From Burkholderia latens (GTDB lineage Bacteria > Pseudomonadota > Gammaproteobacteria > Burkholderiales > Burkholderiaceae), in assembly GCF_902499045.1 (NCBI RefSeq), contig NZ_CABVPL010000028.1:1-64000 (forward strand): a stretch of 64,000 bases of DNA, given 5' to 3'. This document shows, in pieces, positions 43,602 to 52,633 of this stretch. The notes beneath the pieces were generated by a model that worked only from the letters and a program-made list of their open reading frames with translations, was not told where the DNA came from and searched no databases. Each line of letters starts with the position of its first letter. Position 1 is the stretch's first letter. The position numbers were made by a program, and so were the translations under genes.

Positions 43602-45563
43602 TCAAGCCGCGGCTGCGGCGGCGCGCGCGGCGCCACGCCGGCCGAGCCACGCATCGACGAGCTGCGCGAAGTTGCCGGCGACTTCGTCGATCAGCGCCTG
43701 ATCGTCGATCCCGCCGGCGAGCCACTTCAGCGACGCGTCGGCCCACAGCGTGCGCCCGACCATGAAGCCCTTGACGATCGGGTTCGTCGCCGAGCGGAAG
43801 CTGTCGACGAGATACTGCAGCGGCTGGTTCAGCCCGAGGATCACGGCGCCGCGGCAGTGCGGATCGCGCTCGGCGACGAGCGTGTCGAGTCGCGCCCAGC
43901 CGTCGGCGCTCATCGGCGCGAGCTTCCACCATTCGGGCATCACGCCGAGGTTGTAGAAGCGCGCGACCGTGCGCAGCACTGCGTCGTCCTCGGTGCCGGC
44001 CGGCGTGACCGCGCGCGGCGGGATGATTTCGAGCAGCAGCTCGTTGCCGCTCGCACGCGTGGCCTCCCACAGCTCCAGCACCCGCTGCTCCTGCGCGACG
44101 CGCAGGTCGACGTCGTCGTCCGGGTGGTAATGCACGAGGCACTTCACGACCTGCTCGGTCGGCCAGTGCGTGAGCGACGAGCCGACCGAGCGCGTGTCGT
44201 CGAAGCACAGCGGGCGCGAGCCCGGCAGCTCGACCGGGCGGCCGACCCACCAGCCGCGGCCGGTGGCCGACGCGAGCGCGTCGCGGCCGTACGCGCCGCC
44301 ATCGATCAGCACGCCGACGTGGCCTTCGATATGGCGATCGCGTTCGACCTGTTCGGCCGCGCGCACGAGCAGCCGCTTGAGCGTCTTGATCCGCGCTTCG
44401 TCCGCGCCGGCCTGCACCGCGAGTTCGTAAAACTGGCTGCGATGATCGAACGCCATCACGCACAGATCGTCCCATTGGCGGCGCGGCACCGTCACGCGAT
44501 GCAGATGCGCGAGCGTGCGGTCGGCATCGACCTGCGGATTGCGGCTGCCGCCGAACCAGTGCGCGAGCTCGGCCGGCGTCGGCATCGCGGCCGAGCACGC
44601 GTGGCGCGACACGACGATCGCGCCGCACGCGTTCGCGATGCGCGTCGCCTCCGCCCAGTCGCGTCCGCGCAGCAGCCCGGACAACAACCCCGACAGGAAC
44701 GCGTCGCCCGCGCCGAGCACGTTCAGCACCTCGACGCGTTCGCCGTGGAAGGTCGGCGCATCGTCGATGCGCGCGGGGATGTCGCGTTCGATCACGCAGC
44801 AGCCCAGCGCGCCGCGCTTGACCACCAGCACCGCGCTGCTCGCGCGGCGCACCGCCTGAAGCGATGCGATCAGGTCGTGCGGCACGCCGCCCGCGATCAG
44901 GAATTCCTCCTCGGTGCCGACCAGCAGGTCGAACTCGCCGAGCACCTGCTGCAGCTGACGCGTGACGTGCGCGTCCGGCACGTAGCGGTTTTCCCCGGCG
45001 CCGCGCGCGGTCAGGCCCCACAGCACCGGCCGGTAGTCGATGTCGAGAATCCGCACGACGCCGTGGCGGCGCGCGTAGCCGAGCGCGGTCAGCGACGCTT
45101 CGCGCGTGCCTGGCGTCGACAGGTGCGTGCCGGTGATCGCGAGCGCGCGGCAGCCGGCGATGAAGTCCTCGCTGATTTCGTCGGCGCGCACGGCCATGTC
45201 CGCACAGTTCTCGCGCACGAACAGCAGCGGGAACGTGTCGCGATCCTTCAGCCCGAGCAGCACGAGCGCGGTCTGGCGTTCCGGGTCGGTCTGCAGCTGG
45301 CTCGTGTCGCAGCCTTCGCGCTCGAGCGTCTCGCGCACGAAGCGGCCCATCTGCTCGTCGCCGACGCGCGAGATCATCGCGGTCTTCAGCCCGAGCCGGG
45401 CGACGCCGAACGCGACATTGCCCGACGAGCCGCCGAGATACATCTGGAAGCTGCGTGCGTCCTCCAGGCGGCTGCCGTACTGCTGCGCGTAGAGGTCCAC
45501 GGCGACGCGGCCGAGGCACGCGAGATCGATGGGGCGGTCAGTCGGAAAGTTCAACGGGCTCAT
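43602..45563 (-). CDS. iolC: Bifunctional 5-dehydro-2-deoxygluconokinase / DUF2090 aldolase-like protein
   Basis: A 653-residue fusion. Residues ~1-325 are a PfkB-family sugar kinase (YLGGSSGNVAFGVARLG near 42-58; catalytic GAGD at 284-287) that phosphorylates 2-deoxy-5-keto-gluconate. Residues ~340-640 form a DUF2090 TIM-barrel domain (MAFDHRSQFYELA, RHIEGHVGVLIDGGAYG) which probably acts as the IolJ-like aldolase splitting the phosphorylated product to DHAP and malonate semialdehyde; no separate iolJ is seen in the window. First gene of the leftward operon, facing the transporter arm across the regulatory gap. Confidence 0.95.
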   Translation of the reverse strand: MSPLNFPTDRPIDLACLGRVAVDLYAQQYGSRLEDARSFQMYLGGSSGNVAFGVARLGLKTAMISRVGDEQMGRFVRETLEREGCDTSQLQTDPERQTALVLLGLKDRDTFPLLFVRENCADMAVRADEISEDFIAGCRALAITGTHLSTPGTREASLTALGYARRHGVVRILDIDYRPVLWGLTARGAGENRYVPDAHVTRQLQQVLGEFDLLVGTEEEFLIAGGVPHDLIASLQAVRRASSAVLVVKRGALGCCVIERDIPARIDDAPTFHGERVEVLNVLGAGDAFLSGLLSGLLRGRDWAEATRIANACGAIVVSRHACSAAMPTPAELAHWFGGSRNPQVDADRTLAHLHRVTVPRRQWDDLCVMAFDHRSQFYELAVQAGADEARIKTLKRLLVRAAEQVERDRHIEGHVGVLIDGGAYGRDALASATGRGWWVGRPVELPGSRPLCFDDTRSVGSSLTHWPTEQVVKCLVHYHPDDDVDLRVAQEQRVLELWEATRASGNELLLEIIPPRAVTPAGTEDDAVLRTVARFYNLGVMPEWWKLAPMSADGWARLDTLVAERDPHCRGAVILGLNQPLQYLVDSFRSATNPIVKGFMVGRTLWADASLKWLAGGIDDQALIDEVAGNFAQLVDAWLGRRGAARAAAAAA

Positions 45564-45881
45564 ATCACGTATCACGCTCGCGGCCGGCGCTCGGCGCTGC
45601 CGGCAGATTGGGGACCGATCCGGCAACGATGCTCCGTCACCTGCGCGGCACGACGCGCAAGCGCGTGCCGTAACGAATCGGGCTACGGAACGCAGTCTAG
45701 GCGTTTTGGAAATCCAGTTCCCTAGGTGAAATCACGTAGAAATAAATTTCCAAATTTTCGAGCAAGTGATCTACAGTTTCATCCGGATGCTTCAGTCCCG
45801 ATCGGACCAGGTCGGACTCGGCGCCGGCGGCGCGCAAAAGCGCCGTTTTCCGCCCCCCGGAGATGAGGAGACAGAGTGATC
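45564..45881. promoter_or_regulatory. Divergent iol regulatory region with two IolR-type palindromes
   Basis: This 318-bp gap drives iolC leftward and the ABC transporter rightward. GGAA-ATCCAG-TTCC at 45708-45721 is a perfect GGAA-N6-TTCC palindrome; AGAA-ATAAAT-TTCC at 45738-45751 matches with one change. Their centres are 30 bp apart, about three helical turns. GGAA-N6-TTCC is the site described for the RpiR-type regulator IolR in Sinorhizobium. The core (about 45700-45780) is AT-rich, as for promoters. GAGGAG at 45865-45870 is the Shine-Dalgarno of the binding-protein gene. Confidence 0.65.
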
Positions 45882-46808
45882 ATGAAGACCAAGCTGATGG
45901 CCGCCGCGGCCGCCGCGATCCTGGCCATGCCGCTCGCGCATGCCGAGAAGATCGGCGTGACGATGGCATCGTTCGACGACACGTTCCTGACGATCCTGCG
46001 CAACAGCATCGCCGATTCCGCGAAGAAGGACGGCGCGACCGTGCAGATCGAGGACGGCGGCAACGACGTCGGCAAGCAGTTGAGCCAGGTCCAGAACATG
46101 ATCGCGCAGAAGGTCGACGCGATCATCGTGAATCCGGTCGATACCGACGCGACGCCGAAGATCACGAAGATGGTGACCGCAGCGAAGATTCCGCTCGTCT
46201 ACGTGAACCGCAAGCCGGTCGACTTCGACAAGCTGCCGGCCGGCGTCGCGGTGGTCGCGTCCGACGAGAAGCAGTCGGGCACGCTGCAGACGCGCCAGGT
46301 GTGCAAGCTGCTCGGCGGCAAGGGCGACGTCCTCGTGCTGATGGGCGAGCTGTCGAACGAGTCGGCACGCACGCGGACGAAGGACATCGAGGACGTGATC
46401 GCGACGAAGGACTGCGCCGGCATGAAGATCGTCGACAAGCGCGAAGGCAAGTGGAGCCGCACGCAAGGCCAGGACATCACGATGAACTGGCTGAGCTCCG
46501 GCACGAAGTTCGACGCGATCATCTCGAACAACGACGAGATGGCGATCGGCGCGATCAACGCGCTGAAGGCCGCGCGCAAGCTGACGCCGAAGACGATCGT
46601 CGCGGGCATCGACGCGACGCCGGACGGGCTCGCGGCGATGAAGAGCGGCGACCTGAAGGTATCCGTCTATCAGAACGCGACCGGGCAGGGCGCGCAGGCC
46701 GTCGCGACCGCGCTGAAGCTCGCGAAGAAGCAGCCGGTCGAGCGCTTCGTGAACGTGCCGTTCGAGCTCGTCACGCCGGAGAACATGAACCAGTACGCGA
46801 AGCACTGA
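45882..46808 (+). CDS. Sugar/inositol ABC transporter substrate-binding protein
   Basis: A 308-residue periplasmic-binding protein of the ribose/galactose type (PF13407). Signal peptide MKTKLMAAAAAAILAMPLAHA with cleavage before EKIGV. ATG 45882 is chosen as start; a GTG at 45876 two codons earlier is also possible because GAGGAG lies close to both. It binds the sugar in the periplasm; its place between the iol arms and the following ATPase and permease genes make inositol the likely ligand, like IbpA of Caulobacter. Confidence 0.93.
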   Translation: MKTKLMAAAAAAILAMPLAHAEKIGVTMASFDDTFLTILRNSIADSAKKDGATVQIEDGGNDVGKQLSQVQNMIAQKVDAIIVNPVDTDATPKITKMVTAAKIPLVYVNRKPVDFDKLPAGVAVVASDEKQSGTLQTRQVCKLLGGKGDVLVLMGELSNESARTRTKDIEDVIATKDCAGMKIVDKREGKWSRTQGQDITMNWLSSGTKFDAIISNNDEMAIGAINALKAARKLTPKTIVAGIDATPDGLAAMKSGDLKVSVYQNATGQGAQAVATALKLAKKQPVERFVNVPFELVTPENMNQYAKH

Positions 46809-46876
46809 CCGGTTTTTCCGCTGAACTGCGCGGGCCCGGCGCGGCCGGGCTCGCGTGAGACTTTCGAGGAACGTCC

Positions 46877-48451
46877 ATGTTTACAGCCAGGATGGCGCGC
46901 TCGATGGCCAGCGAAAGCGCGCCGGCCGCTTCATCCACCGCGCCCGGTTCGTCCGGCGCGCCCGTGGCCGATTGCGTGCTCGAAGTGCGCGGCGTCGGCA
47001 AATCGTTTCCCGGCGTCGTCGCGCTCGACGGCGTGCAGTTTCGCGTGCGCCGCGGCACCGTGCATGCGCTGATGGGCGAGAACGGCGCCGGCAAGTCGAC
47101 GCTGATGAAGATCATCGCCGGCGTCTACACGCCGGACCAGGGCGAGATCCTGATCAACGGCGAGCCGGTCGTGCTGAGCGGCCCGCTCGACGCGCTCGAT
47201 CGCGGGATCGCGATGATCCACCAGGAACTCAACCTGATGCCGTACATGACGGTCGCGGAGAACATCTGGATCCGCCGCGAGCCGAAGAACCGCTTCGGCC
47301 TGATCGACCACGCGGAGCTGCGCCGCCGCACGGCCGCGCTGTTCGAGCGGCTGTCGATCGACATCGATCCGGAAGCCGACGTGCGCACGCTGACGGTCGC
47401 GAGCCGCCAGATGGTCGAGATCGCGAAGGCCGTGTCGTTCGACTCCGACGTGCTGATCATGGACGAGCCGACTTCCGCGCTGACCGAGAAGGAGGTCACG
47501 CATCTGTTCCGGATCATTCGCCAGCTGCGCGAGCAGGGCAAGGGCATCGTCTACATCACGCACAAGATGAACGAGCTGTTCGAGATCGCCGACGAGTTCT
47601 CGGTGTTCCGCGACGGCAAGTACATCGGCACGCATGCGTCGACCGACGTCACGCGCGACGACATCATCCGGATGATGGTCGGCCGCGAGATCACGCAGAT
47701 GTTTCCGAAGGAAGAGGTGCCGATCGGCGACGTCGTGCTCGCCGTGAAGAACCTGAGCGTCGACGGCGTGTTCCGCGACGTCAGTTTCGAGCTGCGCGCG
47801 GGCGAGATCCTCGGCGTCGCGGGCCTCGTCGGTTCGGGGCGCTCGAACGTCGCGGAGGCGCTGTTCGGCGTCGTGCCGGCCACGTCGGGCGAGATCCTGA
47901 TCGACGGCAAGCCGGTGCGTATTTCGACGCCCGCGCAGGCGATGAAGCACGGGATGGCGTTCCTCACCGAAGACCGCAAGGACAGCGGCTGCTTCCTGAA
48001 TCTCGACCTGCTCGCGAACATGGAAGCGGCGGTGCTCAGCAACCGCTACGTGAAGTTCAATTTCGTGCGGCAGGCGCAATTGAAACGCGACTGCGAGGAA
48101 ATGAGCCGGATGCTGCGCGTGAAGGCGCCCGGCCTGCACGAGGAAATCCAGAACCTGTCGGGCGGCAACCAGCAGAAGGTGCTGATCGGCCGATGGTTGC
48201 TCACGCAACCGCGCATCCTGATCCTCGACGAGCCGACGCGCGGCATCGACGTCGGCGCGAAGGCCGAGATTCACCGGCTCGTCAGCGCGCTCGCCGGCAA
48301 GGGCGTCGCGGTGCTGATGATCTCGTCGGAGATGCCGGAGGTGCTCGGCATGAGCGATCGCGTGATGGTGATGCACGAAGGCCGGATGACCGGCATCGTC
48401 GAACGCAAGGACGCCGACCAGGTCCGCATCATGGACCTGGCCTCGCGCTGA
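46877..48451 (+). CDS. Sugar/inositol ABC transporter ATP-binding protein (two ATPase domains)
   Basis: A 524-residue RbsA/MglA-type double ATPase. Domain 1: Walker [10 protein letters not shown] (~67-75) and Walker [11 protein letters not shown]; the signature is [14 protein letters not shown]. Domain 2: signature [15 protein letters not shown] and Walker [11 protein letters not shown]; its Walker A is the degenerate GLVGSGRSN that is normal in this family. The N-terminal ~35 residues are a Ser/Ala/Pro-rich extension before the ATPase core. It is cotranscribed with the binding protein (68 bp upstream) and the permease (27 bp downstream). Confidence 0.94.
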   Translation: MFTARMARSMASESAPAASSTAPGSSGAPVADCVLEVRGVGKSFPGVVALDGVQFRVRRGTVHALMGENGAGKSTLMKIIAGVYTPDQGEILINGEPVVLSGPLDALDRGIAMIHQELNLMPYMTVAENIWIRREPKNRFGLIDHAELRRRTAALFERLSIDIDPEADVRTLTVASRQMVEIAKAVSFDSDVLIMDEPTSALTEKEVTHLFRIIRQLREQGKGIVYITHKMNELFEIADEFSVFRDGKYIGTHASTDVTRDDIIRMMVGREITQMFPKEEVPIGDVVLAVKNLSVDGVFRDVSFELRAGEILGVAGLVGSGRSNVAEALFGVVPATSGEILIDGKPVRISTPAQAMKHGMAFLTEDRKDSGCFLNLDLLANMEAAVLSNRYVKFNFVRQAQLKRDCEEMSRMLRVKAPGLHEEIQNLSGGNQQKVLIGRWLLTQPRILILDEPTRGIDVGAKAEIHRLVSALAGKGVAVLMISSEMPEVLGMSDRVMVMHEGRMTGIVERKDADQVRIMDLASR

Positions 48452-48478
48452 GCCGCAACAAGCATGGAGACAACTGAA

Positions 48479-49504
48479 ATGGGCAACCTGAATCCGGTCG
48501 CGGACGCGCAGTCCATGACGATCAAGACGCGGCATGCGAAGTGGCCGCCGGAACTGAGCATCTTTCTCGTGCTGGTCGGCATCAGCCTGTTCTTCGAGGT
48601 GATCGGCTGGCTCGTCGTCGGCCAGAGCTTCCTGTTCAACGCGGAGCGGCTCGAGATCATCGTGCTGCAGATGGCCGTGATCGGCATCATCGCGGTCGGC
48701 GTGAACCTCGTGATCATCACGAGCGGCATCGATCTGTCGTCGGGGTCGGTCGTGGCCGCGGCGGCCGTCGTGTCGGCCAGTCTCGCGCAGGTGTCCGACT
48801 TTCCGCGCGCGGTGTTTCCGCATCTGACCGACCTGCCGGTGATCTGGCCGGTGCTCGCCGGCGTGTGCGTCGGGCTGCTGGTCGGCCTCTTGAACGGCTC
48901 GCTGATCGCGCTGACCGGCATCCCGCCGTTCATCGCGACGCTCGGCACGATGGTCGCCGCGCGCGGCTTCGCGAAGTGGTTCACCAACGGGATGCCGGTG
49001 TCGATGCTGACCGACCAGTTCGCGGCGATCGGCGCGGGCGCGAACCCGGTGATCATCTTCGTCGTGGTGGCCGCGATCTTCCACGTCGTGCTGCGCTACA
49101 CGCGCTTCGGCAAGTACACGTATGCGATCGGCGCGAACCGTCATGCGGCCGTCGTGTCGGGCATCAACGTGACCCGTCACCTCGTGTTCGTCTATGCGAT
49201 CGCGGGCCTCCTGAGCGGGATCGCCGGCACCGTGACGGCCGCGCGCGCGATCTCCGGCCAGTCTGGCATGGGCGTGATGTACGAGCTCGACGCGATCGCC
49301 GCGGTCGTGATCGGCGGCACGTCGCTGTCGGGCGGCCTCGGGCGCGTGACGGGCACCGTGATCGGCGTGCTGATCCTCGGCGTGATGACGTCGGGCTTCA
49401 CGTTCATCCGGATCGACGCGTACTACCAGGAGATGGTCAAGGGCGCCATCATCGTCGCGGCCGTGATCGCCGACCAGTATCGCAACAAGAAGTCGCGCCG
49501 CTGA
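48479..49504 (+). CDS. Sugar/inositol ABC transporter permease
   Basis: A 341-residue permease with about eight to ten hydrophobic helices; family motifs are LVIITSGIDLSSGSVVA (~residues 74-90) and AIGANRHAAVVSGINV. ATG 48479 is preferred because GGAG lies nine bases upstream; an ATG five codons earlier at 48464 is possible. Completes the BPD transporter; in gene order and type it resembles IatP of the Caulobacter inositol transporter. Confidence 0.93.
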   Translation: MGNLNPVADAQSMTIKTRHAKWPPELSIFLVLVGISLFFEVIGWLVVGQSFLFNAERLEIIVLQMAVIGIIAVGVNLVIITSGIDLSSGSVVAAAAVVSASLAQVSDFPRAVFPHLTDLPVIWPVLAGVCVGLLVGLLNGSLIALTGIPPFIATLGTMVAARGFAKWFTNGMPVSMLTDQFAAIGAGANPVIIFVVVAAIFHVVLRYTRFGKYTYAIGANRHAAVVSGINVTRHLVFVYAIAGLLSGIAGTVTAARAISGQSGMGVMYELDAIAAVVIGGTSLSGGLGRVTGTVIGVLILGVMTSGFTFIRIDAYYQEMVKGAIIVAAVIADQYRNKKSRR

Positions 49505-49541
49505 TTCGCCGCGGCCGGACACGCAACCTTACGGGAAGAAG

Positions 49542-50456
49542 ATGAAGATCGCTCTGGATCCCTACATGATTCGCCACCTGCCGCTCGACCGGCTGCCGCA
49601 CGCGGTCGCCGAGCTCGGGTACGACCAGATCGAGCTGTCGCCGCGCAGCGACTTTCTCGACTGGTGGGTGATGCCGCGCGCGACGCGCGAGCGCATGGCC
49701 GCGTTCCGGCAAGCGATGCGCGCAAGCGGCGTGAGCCTCGCGTCGCTGCAGCCGATGTACCGCTGGGCCAGCCCGTTCGACGACGAGCGGCAATGGGCCG
49801 TGCGCTGCTGGAAGAAGGCGATCGAGGTCGCGCTCGAGATGGAATGCCCGCTGATGGTGTCCGAATTCGGGCGCGGCGCGTCGCCGGAGCGCTCGGTCGG
49901 CGAGCGGCCGGGCGCGAATCCGAAGGAGCTGTGCGAAGCTGCATGGTTCCGATCGATGGACGAGCTGTTGCCGATCCTCGAGCGCGAACGCATCGTGCTG
50001 TCGGTCGAGCCGCATCCGGAGGACTGGATCGAACAGTTGCAGCCGGCGATCGACATCGTCACGAACATCGGCTCGCCGTCGCTGAAGCTGTCGTACATCG
50101 CGCCGCATACGTTCTATTACGGCGACGACATGGCCGCGATGATCGCGGCCGCCGCGCCGATTCTCGCGCACGTGCGCGTGGCCGACACGTTCGATCACCG
50201 CAAGAGCAGCCAGCTGCGCTACATCGTGAACCCGCCGGGCTCGAACCAGATTCGCGTGCATCAGCATCTCGACATCGGGCAGGGCGAGATCGACTGGGAC
50301 GTGTTTTTCGGCGCGCTTGGCAACGTGGGTTTCGACGGCGTGATGTCGTCGTGCGTATTCGCGTGGGAGGACCGCGCGGAAGCGTCGTCGCGCTACATGC
50401 GCGACACGATCCAGCGCTACGTCGAGCGCCATTTCGAGCGGGCGGCCGCGCGCTGA
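49542..50456 (+). CDS. Sugar phosphate isomerase/epimerase-like TIM-barrel protein (1)
   Basis: A 304-residue xylose-isomerase-like TIM barrel (PF01261). Metal-ligand-like residues are spread along LSVEPHPEDW (Glu), IAPHTFYYG, VRVADTFDH and HQHLDIGQGEIDW. It is probably an isomerase, epimerase or dehydratase of keto-inositols and lies between the transporter and iolG. It is distinct from IolE and from the second barrel gene at 51630. Its exact reaction is unknown; candidates are IolI-like keto-inositol isomerase or an inositol epimerase. Confidence 0.85.
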   Translation: MKIALDPYMIRHLPLDRLPHAVAELGYDQIELSPRSDFLDWWVMPRATRERMAAFRQAMRASGVSLASLQPMYRWASPFDDERQWAVRCWKKAIEVALEMECPLMVSEFGRGASPERSVGERPGANPKELCEAAWFRSMDELLPILERERIVLSVEPHPEDWIEQLQPAIDIVTNIGSPSLKLSYIAPHTFYYGDDMAAMIAAAAPILAHVRVADTFDHRKSSQLRYIVNPPGSNQIRVHQHLDIGQGEIDWDVFFGALGNVGFDGVMSSCVFAWEDRAEASSRYMRDTIQRYVERHFERAAAR

Positions 50457-50530
50457 CCCGCTGTTGACCTTTCGCTGACCGGCGCGGCACGGGCCGCGCC
50501 GCTGATGAACGAACGACTGGAGATATCCGG

Positions 50531-51544
50531 ATGACCTTGCAAATCGGCGTGATCGGCTGCGGCGCGATCGGCCAGGACCATATCCGCAGGCTCACGCGCA
50601 CGCTGTCCGGCGCGCGCGTGGTGGCCGTCAACGACATCGATCCGCAGCAGGCGCGCGACGCGGTGACGAAGTACGGGCTCGACGCGGAAATCTACGGCGA
50701 CGGCCGCGAAGTGGTCGCGGCCGCCGACGTGCAGGCCGTGCTCGTCACGTCGTGGGGGCCGACGCACGAAGCGTTCGTGCTCGACGCGATCGCGCACGGC
50801 AAGCCGGTGTTCTGCGAGAAGCCGCTCGCGGTGACGGCCGACGGCTGCATGCGCATCGTCGAGGCCGAGGTCGCGCACGGCAAGCGGCTCGTGCAGGTCG
50901 GCTTCATGCGTCCGTACGACGAAGGCTATCGCGCGCTGAAGCGCGTGATCGACAGCGGCGAAATCGGTGCGCCCCTGATGCTGCATTGCGCGCACCGCAA
51001 CCAGTCGGTCGGCGAGCGCTACACCACGGACATGGCGATCACCGACACGCTGATCCACGAGCTCGACGTGCTGCGCTGGCTGCTCGGCGACGACTACACG
51101 AGCGCGCAGGTCGTCTACCCGAAGAAGACGCGCCATGCGAGCGCGCATCTCGCCGATCCGCAGATCGTGCTGCTCGAAACCGCGAACGGCGTGCGCATCG
51201 ACGTCGAGATCTTCGTGAACTGCCAGTACGGGTACGACATCCAGTGCGAGGTGGTCGGCGAGAACGGCATCGCGAAGCTGCCCGATCCGCCCGCGGTCGG
51301 GCTCAAGCACGCGGCGCGCAAGTCGGTCGAGATCATGACCGACTGGAAGGAGCGCTTCATCGCGTCGTACGACGTCGAGCTGCAGGCGTTCATCGACGGC
51401 GTGCGGCAGGGCGCGCTGACCGGCCCGTCCGCGTGGGACGGCTATGCGGCGGCCGTCGCGGCCGACGCGTGCGTGCGCGCGCAGCGCAGCGGCGCGGTCG
51501 AGCCGATCGCGATGGCCGAGCGGCCGGCGTTCTATCGCGGCTGA
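50531..51544 (+). CDS. iolG: Inositol 2-dehydrogenase (Gfo/Idh/MocA)
   Basis: A 337-residue NAD-dependent dehydrogenase. Rossmann motif [12 protein letters not shown] (residues ~6-17), EKPLAV with the catalytic Lys, and [18 protein letters not shown] containing the active-site His/Asp are all IolG-like. It oxidises myo-inositol to 2-keto-myo-inositol, the first step of the pathway; IolE, D, B and C are encoded in the other arm. GGAGATATCCGG precedes ATG 50531. Confidence 0.93.
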   Translation: MTLQIGVIGCGAIGQDHIRRLTRTLSGARVVAVNDIDPQQARDAVTKYGLDAEIYGDGREVVAAADVQAVLVTSWGPTHEAFVLDAIAHGKPVFCEKPLAVTADGCMRIVEAEVAHGKRLVQVGFMRPYDEGYRALKRVIDSGEIGAPLMLHCAHRNQSVGERYTTDMAITDTLIHELDVLRWLLGDDYTSAQVVYPKKTRHASAHLADPQIVLLETANGVRIDVEIFVNCQYGYDIQCEVVGENGIAKLPDPPAVGLKHAARKSVEIMTDWKERFIASYDVELQAFIDGVRQGALTGPSAWDGYAAAVAADACVRAQRSGAVEPIAMAERPAFYRG

Positions 51545-51629
51545 GCAGGCTGAACACGCTGGCATCGGGCCGCGCGCCGACGCTGCCACGCTCGCGGCCG
51601 CGCGCCGCTTTCCTGATGGACTGACCGAC

Positions 51630-52556
51630 ATGACGATGAAGATTGGCTGCGCGCCTTGCTGCTGGGGCGTGGACGACGTGAAGAACCCGCACCTGCCGCC
51701 GTGGCGGCACGTGCTCGCCGAAGCCGCACAGGCCGGCTATTCGGGTATCGAGCTCGGCCCGTACGGCTACATCCCGCTCGAGCTCGACGTGGTGAGCGCG
51801 GAGCTCGAGCGGCAGCGCTTGAGCATCACCGCGGGCACGATCTTCGACGATCTCGTATCGCCGGAGAACCTGCCGAACCTGCTGCGCCAGACGCGCGAGA
51901 TCTGCGCGCTGATCACGCGCCTGCCGAAGCTGGCGACGCAGCCGGGCCAGCGCCATGCGGCGCCGTACCTGGTCGTGATGGACTGGGGGCACGACGAACG
52001 CGACTACGCGGCCGGCCACGCCGATCGTGCGCCGCGGCTGTCCGCCGAGCGCTGGGCCCGCATGGTCGATCACATTCGCGAAATCGCGACGCTCGCGCGC
52101 GACGAATTCGGCGTGCGTGCGGTGATCCATCCGCATGCGGGCGGCTACATCGAGTTCGCGGACGAGATCGATCGGATCGTCGCCGATATCGCGGCCGAGA
52201 CGGCGGGCCTCTGTCTCGACACCGGCCACCTGTACTACTCGGGGATGGATCCCGAGACATGGCTGCGCCGTCACGCGGCGCGGCTCGACTACGTGCATTT
52301 CAAGGATATCGACGCGGCCGTGTACGACGCGGTGATGGGCGAGCACATCGCGTTCTTCGCGGCGTGCGCGCGCGGCGTGATGTGCCCGATCGGCACCGGC
52401 GTGCTCGACTACCGCGCGATCCGCCGCGCGCTCGACGACATCGGCTATGCGGGCTACATCACGATCGAACAGGAGCGCGATCCGCGCAATGCCGGCACGA
52501 GCCTGCGCGACGTCGCGGCGAGCCGCGCGTTTCTCGCGTCGGCCGGGTTCGCGTGA
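51630..52556 (+). CDS. Sugar phosphate isomerase/epimerase-like TIM-barrel protein (2)
   Basis: A 308-residue xylose-isomerase-like TIM barrel. Metal-site stretches are GTIFDDLVSPEN, IHPHAGGYIEF, CLDTGHLYYSG and VHFKDIDA, and ITIEQERDP near the C-terminus; the HPHAGGYIEF/DTGHLYYSG pattern resembles IolE and related inosose dehydratases (IolE/MocC type). It could therefore be a second inosose dehydratase or a keto-inositol isomerase. It follows iolG and precedes a second Gfo/Idh gene, suggesting a side route for other inositol stereoisomers. Confidence 0.85.
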   Translation: MTMKIGCAPCCWGVDDVKNPHLPPWRHVLAEAAQAGYSGIELGPYGYIPLELDVVSAELERQRLSITAGTIFDDLVSPENLPNLLRQTREICALITRLPKLATQPGQRHAAPYLVVMDWGHDERDYAAGHADRAPRLSAERWARMVDHIREIATLARDEFGVRAVIHPHAGGYIEFADEIDRIVADIAAETAGLCLDTGHLYYSGMDPETWLRRHAARLDYVHFKDIDAAVYDAVMGEHIAFFAACARGVMCPIGTGVLDYRAIRRALDDIGYAGYITIEQERDPRNAGTSLRDVAASRAFLASAGFA

Positions 52557-52591
52557 TCGGCCGTCTGCCGGACCTGTGCACACAGACTGAA

Positions 52592-52615
52592 TGAACACCT
52601 GAACACCTGAACACG
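52592..52615 (+). repeat. Three 8-bp tandem repeats before the second Gfo/Idh gene
   Basis: TGAACACC, TGAACACC and TGAACACG run head to tail at 52592-52615, followed by a diverged GAACAGGAACACGAC to 52628. The repeat fills most of the 77-bp gap before ATG 52634. It could arise by slippage; in the leader it may affect spacing of the ribosome site. Confidence 0.8.
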
Positions 52616-52633
52616 AACAGGAACACGACAATC

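Noticed and set aside
47809-47850. Degenerate second Walker A (GLVGSGRSN) in the inositol transporter ATPase
   Set aside because: This form is normal for the second domain of RbsA/MglA-type proteins, so it is not an anomaly like that in LivF.
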